Shown here: one piece after another, positions 8,551 to 16,160 of the stretch
Numbering within the stretch: the first letter of the stretch is position 1
How the letters are laid out: the number at the start of each line of letters is the position of its first letter
Assembly (NCBI RefSeq): GCF_029892565.1
Contig: NZ_JARXVH010000004.1
Span: 682,001 to 746,000 of the forward strand
Reading direction: 5' to 3'
DNA length: 64,000 bases
Source of the DNA: Streptomyces pseudovenezuelae
GTDB lineage: Bacteria > Actinomycetota > Actinomycetes > Streptomycetales > Streptomycetaceae
The notes under the pieces: model-generated
The model's input: the letters and a program-made list of their open reading frames with translations, nothing else
What the model was told of the DNA's origin: nothing
The model's database searches: none
Translations under genes and position numbers: made by a program

Positions 8551-8847
8551 TCAACCTTCCTCGTCGTCCTCCAGGTACCAACCGCCCCCGGTCATGCGTT
8601 CCTTGAGCCGCTCCGCCTCTTCGGCGGGCGGCTTCCGACTGGACAGGGCCCCTGCCGCCCGGTTGCGCACCACATGCCGGTCGAGACCGAACGCCGTCTC
8701 CACCACCACGCCGAGATTCCGCTCGGACAACAGGTCGGAGAGGACCACGAGCAAGGCACCGTAGTCCGCGTCGCCCTCGCGAACACCGGCGGGGAAGACC
8801 CGCCGGAGCTGATCGACGATTTCCGCGAGACACGGATCGAGGTCCAT
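8551..8847 (-). CDS. DUF3349-like small protein
   Basis: This 98-residue cytoplasmic protein has the pattern of the DUF3349 family known from mycobacteria and other actinobacteria. A hydrophobic helix (EIVDQLRRVFPAGV) is followed by DYGALLVVLSDLLSE. The family-like C-terminus reads PAEEAERLKERMTGGGWYL. No biochemical role is established for the family. ATG at 8847 lies 10 bp after the stop of the upstream small gene, so the two are probably co-transcribed. Confidence 0.72.
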   Translation of the reverse strand: MDLDPCLAEIVDQLRRVFPAGVREGDADYGALLVVLSDLLSERNLGVVVETAFGLDRHVVRNRAAGALSSRKPPAEEAERLKERMTGGGWYLEDDEEG

Positions 8848-8857
8848 CAGTCCGCCG

Positions 8858-9334
8858 TCACCGCGCAGCGAGGCCCCCTCGGGCCGCGTCCTCGTGGCGC
8901 CAGCACCGTTCCTCCACCCGGGCCACGGCGAAGGCGAGTGCCTCATCGATGTCGAGGCCCTCGCCGTGGCGCCGGTACGGGGTGGGGACCCCGGCCGGCC
9001 ACTCGCCCGTGTCCCGCTCCAGGGCGAGCCGGACGTACGCCTCCACCGTGATCCCCGCCTCGGTGAAGGCGAGGACCACGGCGAGCCGGTACTCGTTCGG
9101 CTCGGGGTCCCGGGCGAGGACCATCCAGGTGATGCCGTGATGGAGCGTCACCTGCGGTGTGCCGTCCACGACATCGAGCAGTACCTGCGGGACGACGGTC
9201 GTCTCGTCCTCGCCGCCGGAATTGCTGCCGAAGCCGTATTCCAGATAGCGGCCGAGCATGAACTCGGCCAACTGCTTCTGGAACCGGTCCAGCGACAGCA
9301 GGAAGCCGGCGAACCGCTGCTCGGTAAAGGTCAC
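8858..9334 (-). CDS. Hypothetical protein, about 158 residues
   Basis: The family is not recognised. The protein is soluble and acidic. Its N-terminal part reads MTFTEQRFAGFLLSLDRF. A core rich in beta-strand propensity follows (VTLHHGITWMVLARD, YRLAVVLAFTEAG). The helical C-terminus reads IDEALAFAVARVEERCW. GTG at 9334 has GGAGAG seven bases upstream. A GTG at 9388 is possible but overlaps the flank of a strong terminator, so the shorter form is preferred. The gene pairs tightly with the DUF3349-like gene (10-bp gap). Its place downstream of an Rhs toxin makes an immunity-like or cassette-remnant role possible, as inference only. Confidence 0.65.
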   Translation of the reverse strand: MTFTEQRFAGFLLSLDRFQKQLAEFMLGRYLEYGFGSNSGGEDETTVVPQVLLDVVDGTPQVTLHHGITWMVLARDPEPNEYRLAVVLAFTEAGITVEAYVRLALERDTGEWPAGVPTPYRRHGEGLDIDEALAFAVARVEERCWRHEDAARGGLAAR

Positions 9335-9398
9335 GGCGGCACTCTCCGACGGTGACAGTGGTCCGTATGGGAAAGCGCCTGGGTCCACCGGTCCAGGA

Positions 9399-9439
9399 GC
9401 GATCGCCGGGGCTCGTCACACGCGCTCCCCGGCGATCGC
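9399..9439 (-). terminator. Strong hairpin after the putative immunity gene
   Basis: A perfect 13-bp stem (9399-9411 with 9427-9439) closes a 15-nt loop. It begins 15 bp past the immunity-gene stop on the minus strand. It should end or reduce transcription from the Rhs operon, separating it from the three small genes beyond. Confidence 0.75.
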
Positions 9440-9453
9440 AGTTGTCCGGAAGG

Positions 9454-9750
9454 TCAGGAGGAGAGACCTCGCTGCTCCTCGAGCCTGCGCAGGCGTTCCG
9501 CGACCGGTACCTGCCCCGGGGGCCTCAGGATGAACTTGTTCTTCATCTCGTCGAAGTCACTCAGACAGCAGGACACACGGTCTCCCACCTGGTAGTTGTC
9601 ATCGTCGTCGATGTAGAGGACATCGATGAGGCCGTCCCGTGACAGGCCCAGGTCCACGATGACCCCCCAGGGGAAGACGGCCGTGGCCTCTCCCTCGACG
9701 ATGCTCCCCACGAGGCGCATCTCGGCCTCGGGTACCTCGGGGTTGGTCAT
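9454..9750 (-). CDS. S1-like OB-fold protein, putative immunity partner of the Rhs toxin
   Basis: This 98-residue cytoplasmic protein begins two bases after the Rhs stop codon, so it is almost certainly translationally coupled to the toxin gene. Residues about 12-75 read like an S1/OB-fold strand pattern: VGSIVEGEATAVFPWGVIVD, then IDVLYIDDDDNYQVGDRVSC and KFILRP. A short charged helix follows. The acidic DDDD loop would suit binding to a basic toxin surface. Position directly after a polymorphic toxin is the standard place for the cognate immunity gene. S1-like folds normally bind RNA, so an RNA- or ribosome-linked role is the alternative. I do not know of a named immunity family with this fold. 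Confidence 0.72.
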   Translation of the reverse strand: MTNPEVPEAEMRLVGSIVEGEATAVFPWGVIVDLGLSRDGLIDVLYIDDDDNYQVGDRVSCCLSDFDEMKNKFILRPPGQVPVAERLRRLEEQRGLSS

Positions 9751-9752
9751 AG

Positions 9753-12700
9753 CTAGTCCATCACTCTCAGCGGATATGAGTTGAGGAGACCGAACATCTC
9801 CTTGGGGATTCCGACCTCGCCGCGTGGAACGCCGTCGTACCTGCCGACGTACTTCTCGAAGTGCTGGTCGAAGTCGGCCCTGGGGATCTTGATCTCCACG
9901 ACTTTCCCATCGTAGACACCACGCCTCGCGTAGTCCTCCGCGATGTCCAGCCCCTTGTCGCCCAGGCCGAAGTAGGCGGCGCCGTCCGGGTTCTGGCCCT
10001 TGCGGCCCGGGTAGTCCTCGGGCTTGAAGCCCTCCTCCTGGATCTTCTTGGTCTTTCCCTTGTACGGAGCCTTGTAGATGTAGACGTTGTCCGGATCGTC
10101 GTCCTTCTTCGACCTCTTGGGCTTGTCGGCGTCCGCCTTCTCGGTCTTCTTGCCGCCGGAGTCTCCCTTCTTGGCCGGCGGCGCCTCCTTGGCCTTGGCC
10201 GGGGGCGCCGGCTTCGGCGGTGGCTTGGGCTTGGGGGTGGACGGCGGTGTGACGTTCTCGGCGTTCTTGACGGCGTCCTTCGTCTTGTCGGCCGCCTTGA
10301 CGGTGTCCGTCGCGGCATCGACCGCGTTCACGGCCTTGTCGACGTACCGAGCGCCCTTCGCGGCGGTCGCGCCGTACCCCGCGATCGGGATCGCCGAGGC
10401 GTAGGACAGACCCGCGTCGATGTAGTTGCCCTCGGCGGTGTACCAGAGGCCGTTGATCAGGTCGGCGGGCTCGCCGAAGCCAGGAACCAGGCCGACGACG
10501 TCGAGGGCTCCGTGGCCGATCGGGCTGATCCAGGACTCGCCCCAGTACAAGCCCGTCGGGTCCGGGAAGACCAACGGGTTGTTGCGGCCGTAGGCGTAGG
10601 CGTTGAGGTGCTGCGGGTCCGCGAGGTTGAGCATCGGGTCCACGGACACGAAGCGGCCCGCGGCCGGGTCGTAGCCGCGTGCCCCGAGCTGGATCAGGCC
10701 GGTCGTCGCGTCGGCCGTGCCGCCCACGAACGACTTGTCACCGGGCCACGCACCCGCCGCCGGCCTGGCACCGCGTACCTCGCCGAAGGGGAGGGTGCGG
10801 CGCTGGGCGATAGCCGAGTCGGACGCCTTGACGGCGATCTCGGCGGTGCCGTTCTGGCCGCCGACCAGCCAGGTCACGCCCGCGGACGTGCGCACGGCGA
10901 TCTGCCGGCCGCCGTGGGAGTAGTAGCGCGTGCCCGACAGGGAGTTCTTCGCCGTGTCGAGGCGGATCTCCTGGCTGCCCAGGTACAGCGTGACGGCACC
11001 CTTCTCCTTGCGGAGCAGGCGTTTTCCGTCGGCGCCGTACACGAACGAGGTCTTCTTCGCCTCGTCCAGGGCATCGCCGGACAGGTACGGGGTGACGGCG
11101 CCGAGGCGCCCTTCCTCGTCCCAGTCCAGCTTCTGGTCGACCGCCGGAGAGAGGTCCGTCGCCGCCTTCGTACGGCGGACGGTGTTGCCCGCCTCGTCGT
11201 ACACGAAGGACTGGGCCGCGGTCACCTCGTTCGTCGACGACCCCGACGTGGCAGTCCGCACCTCGGCCGATTTCAGGGCGTGGGCGTGCGTGCCGCCCTT
11301 GGCGTCCTGGGCCTTCGGTACGTACGTCGTCGACTGCGTGATCGCCGCGTCGCCGGTCGTGCCGGTGGCGTGGCGGACCTCGCCGGTGCGGTTGCCCGCC
11401 GCGTCGTACGCGTAGGAGTGCCAGTACGGGGCCGCGCCGCCGACCGTCGCCTCACCGGCACTCGCCGCGCAGGCGCTGGTCGTCTGGGCCCACGCCTCGG
11501 TGAAACGGCGCAGGTAGTCGTAGGTGAAGCACTGGACGTCCGCGCTCTTGCCCTCGGGCGTGTCCGCGATCTTGAGGATGTTGCCGGTGGCGTCGTAGCC
11601 GTAGGTGATGTCGGAGTCGGGGGTCTTGACGATCTCCCGGTCGATGCGGGCGCGCTCCAGGCGCCGGGTGCCCTCCTCGTAGGTGTTGGTGAGCCAGGTG
11701 TACTTGTCGGCGCTGGCGGTGCCCAGCGTGAGCTGGAGGAGTTCGCCGTAGTTGGAGTAGCGGGACTCGCGGGCGTAGTCGGTCGTGTCGCCCAAGGTGA
11801 AGGACGGCAGTCCGGTCGCCGTGTATCCGGTGGTGACCGTCTCCGCCGGGAGACCGCCGGCCGCCGGGAGACCGACGTCGTCGATCGACCCGTCCGGCTT
11901 GTACGACGCCGTCGAGGTGTAGGTGCCGGCCAGCTTGCCCTCGGCGGCGGGGATGGCCACCGAGGTCTTCGTGGGACGGCCCGCCACGTCATAGGCGTCG
12001 ACCGAACTCGTGTAGGCGTCGTCGCCCACCCACTTCGTGGCCGAGGCCAGACGCCCCTTGCCGTTCGGGACGGTGGCGCTGTCGTACTCCCAGGTCGTCA
12101 GCTTCTTGTCGCCGTTGTACAGCGAACGCTGACGGCCCAGCTTGTCGTAGGTGAAGGTGAGGGTGGTCTCGCGCTGGTTGCGGACCGTCTTCAGCTGGTC
12201 GAGGTCGTTGTACGTCATCCAGGACGTACCGGCGTCCGGGTCGACGGCCTTGGTCTGACGGCCGCGCACGTCGTACTCGTACGACCAGAGATTGCCCGAC
12301 TCGTCCTTGGCCTCGGCGACGCGGCCCGCGGCGTCATATTCGTAGGACGTCGTGTCCGCCGTGCCTGTGGGTGACGACGCCTTGAATTCGAGGACCTTGG
12401 TCGTCTGTCCCTGCGCGTTGGTGTACGTCGCGGTGGGCGTGCCACCGGTCGGCGGGTCGACGGTCGTGTGGTCACCGTGGTAGCCGGTCTTCGTCCGCCA
12501 CTTCTCCGCGCCCGCCACCCGGAAGATCTCATCCGTAGGCCGCCCCGCCCCGTCGTACACCGTCTCCGTCTCCCGAGGCGTCCCCTCGGAAGCGTCTGCG
12601 ACGCCCACGAACGTCGTGCTCACGGCGGCCGAGTTGTAGAACGGGCCGATCTCCTTGAGGGCCAAGCCGCGGGAGTCGTACTCGGTCGTCGTGACAACAC

Positions 12701-15700
12701 GGCCGGAGTTGGCGGCCGGCGTCTGCGTCTGACGCTCGCGCAGCAACCCGTCGCTCAGCTGGTGGCTGGTGGCCACGGAGCCGTTCGGGAGGAGGGACTT
12801 GGTGGTCGTGACGACCGGGCCGTTGTTGCGGACCAGGTAGGTGTATTCGAGGCTCGGGGTGTCGGAGGCCTTCGCGCGGCCCGGCAGCCAGACCTTCAGC
12901 AGACGGCCGAGGGCGTCGTACTCCAGGTCGGTGCGCTGCTTGTTGGCGTCGACCGTGGCGGTGACCAGGCCCCAACGGGGGTCGACGGTGGAAGTGGTGG
13001 TGTTGCCGGCGGGGTCCTCGACCTTCATGCCGGTGACCGGGCCGCCGGTGGTGGGCGTGTAGGAGGTCTTCGTCGCGTTGCCCGCCTGGTCGGCGGACTC
13101 CACGACACGGCCGTGCACGTCGTACTTGGCCGTCGAGGTCGTCACGTACTGCGGGGTGCCGTCGGCGGCGTAGCCCTTGACCTTCTCGCTGCGCACCACG
13201 TCGCCCTCGGTGGGCGTGGTGCCGTAGGTGTCGCGGTCGTCGTACCAGGTGCGGACGTCGGAGATCGCCTCGCCCTTGTACGACGGCGGGCCGTCGTCGC
13301 AGCCCACCGGAACCACCGTCACGCGCTTCAGCAGCGTCAGCAGGTTCGCGTCCGTGTTCCGGTTGTACGTGTTCGTCGTGCAGGTGTCGTCGTCCGGGTC
13401 CGACAGGTCGCCCGAGTCCGACGAGCGCTCCAGCATGCCGTACGCGTCGTAGAAGTGCTCGATCGAAGCCTGGCGGACCTTGCCGTCGTCCAGGGCGGTG
13501 CGGGTCTTCGTGGACTTGACCGCGGCGTACGTCGCCTCGTCCGCACCCTCCGTCGCCGTCGCGGCCGACTTCCAGGGCGTGCTGACGGTCCCGGAGATCT
13601 CCTCGCCGGCGTTGAAGGTGCGCTGCTCCAGCTGGAAGCCCTGGTGGCGGGCGTCGTCGCGGACCTTGGTGCCGTCGGAGGCCGTCACCGTCACGGACTT
13701 CGTGCCGCCGGACTCCTTCTCGCGGTCTCCGTCCATCCCCTGGAGGTAGGTGGTCTCGGCGCGCAGCTGCTTGCTGTCCGCGTCACCGGTCCGCACCGTC
13801 ACCTTGCGGAAGCCACGCCACTGGTTCCAGGTCTTCTTCTTCGTCTTGACGAGCTCGCTGTCGTCGAAGGCCCAGGCCGCGCCCGAATAGTCGTACGACG
13901 TGACCTTGTTGGGGCCCGTGATCGTGACCTCGTCCTCGATCACCGTGTCGACGACGAACTTGTGGAACCAGTCCTCCTTCTCCCCGATCGTTCCCTCCTT
14001 CGACCAGAAGGAGGGCATGCAGCGCTTGGTGTTGGTCTCGGGGGTGGGGAGGCTCGACGGGGTGCACTCGGTCGGCTTGTAGTTGACCGAGATCGTGCCG
14101 CCCGTCTCCGACTGGATCGCGCGGATGCGCCACTTGTACATCGGGAGCCGGTCGTCGGCTCCCGTGTCCACGCGGTTGGCGTCCTGGCGCTCGTAGAAGG
14201 TGACCTTCGGGAGCTTGTTCGCGCCGCTCTTGCCGGAGTGGGTGACGGACTCCAGCCACATCGCCGGGGAGTGGGTGGTGTCGGCGCTCTGGTACTTGTG
14301 CGCCAGGTCCCACACGTCGACGTCCGCGTACTTGCCGTCGGAGCCCAGCGCCTGCGTGGTGACCTTCGACAGGCGCTTGCGGGTGAAGAAGGTCGGCGAC
14401 CACTGGTCCTTGCACTCCGTGTCGGAGGTGCAGATCTGGTCGAACGGCACGTCCGGCCAGCGGGTGGCGGTGGACTCCTTCAGGTCGCCGGGCTCGCAGT
14501 CCGCGGCGGCACCGGTGCAGCGTTCGGCGGTGGTGAAGACGACCTGGGCGGGGGCGGTGGTGGAGTTCTCCTTGCCCTCCTGCTCGCCGTACTCGACGCG
14601 CTTGAGGTAGCCGCCGCGGTCGTACGAGACCACCTTGTCGCCGCGGACCGTGTCGTACTTGTTGGTCTCGGTGCCGTAGTAGTACGTCATCGAGTTGCCG
14701 TGGACGTCGACGACGTAGTCGAGGTTCCAGCGCCACGTCTGCTGGCAGCGGGAGTCCTTGAACGTGTCCTTGTGGCAGGGCTCGTCCTTGTCGTCGCCGA
14801 AGACCGGGACCTCCCAGGAGGAGCCGGTGTTCTCGGCGTCGGCCGCCTCGGACTCCCGCTTGCCCTTGCCGAAGAAGTAGCGGGTGCCGTCGGTGGTGGT
14901 GACGACCCAGTACTCCTTGTTGTCGTCGGAGTTGAAGCCGCCGGTCCTGCGCTCGACGCGGGTGCCGTCGTCCTGCTTCAGCCGCCACTCGTTCGACGAC
15001 TTCTTCACCAACTCACCGGCCCGGCCGCCGAAGTTCATGGTGGCGTTGTCGGAGTGCCAGCACAGGTCGTACTTCTGCGCGCCGGCCTCGTCGTGGCCGT
15101 CGTCGGTGCAGGAGCGGTAGGCACGCTCGATGTAGCCGGCGCTGAGGTCGAAGCCCTCGCCGACCCAGGAGGTCTGGTTGTTGCTGCTGGCGGTACGGCC
15201 GTCCGTGGACGCCGAGTTGTAGGCCAGGCCCAGCTGCGGGGACGGGCCCGCGACGGCGGGCGCGACCCGGAGCGGGTACTGCCAGGTGAACGCGCCGGTC
15301 TGGGCCGCCACCTGCCAGGAGGCGGAGGGTGCGAGGGAGGTCGCGGTGTAGGCGCCGGAACCGCCGGAGGGCGCCGCGGCGACCGCGAGCAGCGGGGCCT
15401 TGGCACCGGCGACCGCGGCCGGCACATCGGCGGTGAGCCGCTGGGAGCGGACGTCGTTGTTCGTGGCGACCGGCGTGACCGTCCGGCAGGCGGCCGCCTT
15501 CGGCGTGGTCAGTGCGCAGGCGGGGAGTTGGACCAGGCGCAGGCGCTGCGCCCAGTCACCGCCGTACGCCTGGGCGAAGGGGGCGTAGTCGACCCGCAGG
15601 GAGACCTTGCCAAAGGCGGCTCTACGGCCGTCCGCACGCGTGACCTTCAGGAGCAGACCGTCGATGCCGGCCTTCCGGGCGGCGGCGTGACCGAGGAGGT

Positions 15701-16076
15701 CGACCTTGGCACGGGTCGGGGCTCCTGCGCGTGACTTGGGGGCGGCGAGGCTGACAGGCAGGCCGCCGGCGCGGATGCCGCTGCGCGCACCCGCACCGCT
15801 CAGCGCGACGGTGGCACTGCCCGGCTCGGGCCAGTTGGCCTTCGGGATGCGCGAAGTGCCGTACCCGGCAAGGTGCTTGAGCGGGGTGACCTCACCGCCC
15901 TCCTCCACCACGGGGGTGGAGGGGACGTCCTGGGTCTTGGGTCGCCGCTGCTCCCGGGCGTCGTCGTCGCCGAGCGCGGGGGCCGCCTGGAGCAGGGTCA
16001 GGGTCAGGGCTGCGGACACCGCCGCAGCCAGGTGTTTCGCCCATGTATGGGCGTATTGTCTCCGTATCGAGCGCAC
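9753..16076 (-). CDS. Secreted Rhs/YD-repeat polymorphic toxin with C-terminal toxin domain
   Basis: This 2107-residue protein is probably an exported contact-dependent toxin. A signal peptide covers residues 1 to about 36. YD repeats run from about 1000 to 1800 in motifs such as YEYDAAGRVAEAKDESGN. The Rhs core ends with RFVSVDPMLNLADPQHLNAY and PDPTGL near 1843. A pre-toxin segment of known type (LDVVGLVPGFGEPADLINGL, about 1857-1876) follows, then a Pro/Lys-rich linker (about 1940-1995). The last 111 residues (genomic about 9753-10088) form the toxin. Its G-x-A-A-Y-F element, a later A-x-x-Y-A and a C-terminal GEVGIPKEMF suggest an ADP-ribosyltransferase-like fold, but this is tentative. 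Hand count of two 60-base stretches here gives about 60-62% GC, below the rest of the gene. GTG follows GGAGGGGAG. Confidence 0.9.
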   Translation of the reverse strand: MRSIRRQYAHTWAKHLAAAVSAALTLTLLQAAPALGDDDAREQRRPKTQDVPSTPVVEEGGEVTPLKHLAGYGTSRIPKANWPEPGSATVALSGAGARSGIRAGGLPVSLAAPKSRAGAPTRAKVDLLGHAAARKAGIDGLLLKVTRADGRRAAFGKVSLRVDYAPFAQAYGGDWAQRLRLVQLPACALTTPKAAACRTVTPVATNNDVRSQRLTADVPAAVAGAKAPLLAVAAAPSGGSGAYTATSLAPSASWQVAAQTGAFTWQYPLRVAPAVAGPSPQLGLAYNSASTDGRTASSNNQTSWVGEGFDLSAGYIERAYRSCTDDGHDEAGAQKYDLCWHSDNATMNFGGRAGELVKKSSNEWRLKQDDGTRVERRTGGFNSDDNKEYWVVTTTDGTRYFFGKGKRESEAADAENTGSSWEVPVFGDDKDEPCHKDTFKDSRCQQTWRWNLDYVVDVHGNSMTYYYGTETNKYDTVRGDKVVSYDRGGYLKRVEYGEQEGKENSTTAPAQVVFTTAERCTGAAADCEPGDLKESTATRWPDVPFDQICTSDTECKDQWSPTFFTRKRLSKVTTQALGSDGKYADVDVWDLAHKYQSADTTHSPAMWLESVTHSGKSGANKLPKVTFYERQDANRVDTGADDRLPMYKWRIRAIQSETGGTISVNYKPTECTPSSLPTPETNTKRCMPSFWSKEGTIGEKEDWFHKFVVDTVIEDEVTITGPNKVTSYDYSGAAWAFDDSELVKTKKKTWNQWRGFRKVTVRTGDADSKQLRAETTYLQGMDGDREKESGGTKSVTVTASDGTKVRDDARHQGFQLEQRTFNAGEEISGTVSTPWKSAATATEGADEATYAAVKSTKTRTALDDGKVRQASIEHFYDAYGMLERSSDSGDLSDPDDDTCTTNTYNRNTDANLLTLLKRVTVVPVGCDDGPPSYKGEAISDVRTWYDDRDTYGTTPTEGDVVRSEKVKGYAADGTPQYVTTSTAKYDVHGRVVESADQAGNATKTSYTPTTGGPVTGMKVEDPAGNTTTSTVDPRWGLVTATVDANKQRTDLEYDALGRLLKVWLPGRAKASDTPSLEYTYLVRNNGPVVTTTKSLLPNGSVATSHQLSDGLLRERQTQTPAANSGRVVTTTEYDSRGLALKEIGPFYNSAAVSTTFVGVADASEGTPRETETVYDGAGRPTDEIFRVAGAEKWRTKTGYHGDHTTVDPPTGGTPTATYTNAQGQTTKVLEFKASSPTGTADTTSYEYDAAGRVAEAKDESGNLWSYEYDVRGRQTKAVDPDAGTSWMTYNDLDQLKTVRNQRETTLTFTYDKLGRQRSLYNGDKKLTTWEYDSATVPNGKGRLASATKWVGDDAYTSSVDAYDVAGRPTKTSVAIPAAEGKLAGTYTSTASYKPDGSIDDVGLPAAGGLPAETVTTGYTATGLPSFTLGDTTDYARESRYSNYGELLQLTLGTASADKYTWLTNTYEEGTRRLERARIDREIVKTPDSDITYGYDATGNILKIADTPEGKSADVQCFTYDYLRRFTEAWAQTTSACAASAGEATVGGAAPYWHSYAYDAAGNRTGEVRHATGTTGDAAITQSTTYVPKAQDAKGGTHAHALKSAEVRTATSGSSTNEVTAAQSFVYDEAGNTVRRTKAATDLSPAVDQKLDWDEEGRLGAVTPYLSGDALDEAKKTSFVYGADGKRLLRKEKGAVTLYLGSQEIRLDTAKNSLSGTRYYSHGGRQIAVRTSAGVTWLVGGQNGTAEIAVKASDSAIAQRRTLPFGEVRGARPAAGAWPGDKSFVGGTADATTGLIQLGARGYDPAAGRFVSVDPMLNLADPQHLNAYAYGRNNPLVFPDPTGLYWGESWISPIGHGALDVVGLVPGFGEPADLINGLWYTAEGNYIDAGLSYASAIPIAGYGATAAKGARYVDKAVNAVDAATDTVKAADKTKDAVKNAENVTPPSTPKPKPPPKPAPPAKAKEAPPAKKGDSGGKKTEKADADKPKRSKKDDDPDNVYIYKAPYKGKTKKIQEEGFKPEDYPGRKGQNPDGAAYFGLGDKGLDIAEDYARRGVYDGKVVEIKIPRADFDQHFEKYVGRYDGVPRGEVGIPKEMFGLLNSYPLRVMD

Positions 16077-16104
16077 GCGCGCTCCCCTCCCGTGTGATGT
16101 GGGT

Positions 16105-16137
16105 GCCCGGGCGCCGGAACCCGTCCGGCGCCCGGGC
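16105..16137 (-). other. Intercistronic hairpin between the LamG and Rhs genes
   Basis: A perfect 14-bp GC stem (16105-16118 with 16124-16137) closes a 5-nt loop, 24 bp after the LamG stop and 28 bp before the Rhs start. No T run follows. It could attenuate transcription or stabilise the upstream mRNA end. Confidence 0.6.
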
Positions 16138-16160
16138 GGAACGGCTCTGGTCAGGAGCTG

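Noticed and set aside
8858..9388. Longer start (GTG at 9388) for the 158-residue protein
   Set aside because: It has no Shine-Dalgarno and lies next to the hairpin at 9399, while GTG at 9334 has a well-placed GGAGAG.
12468..15734. A 1088-codon open frame on the plus strand
   Set aside because: It is antisense to the Rhs gene, has Val/Arg/Gly-rich composition with no domain and no ribosome-binding site. It is a high-GC shadow. The same applies to long antisense frames over the ABC exporter (353-2665), the LamG gene (16392-19097) and mccB/mccA (29809-32517).
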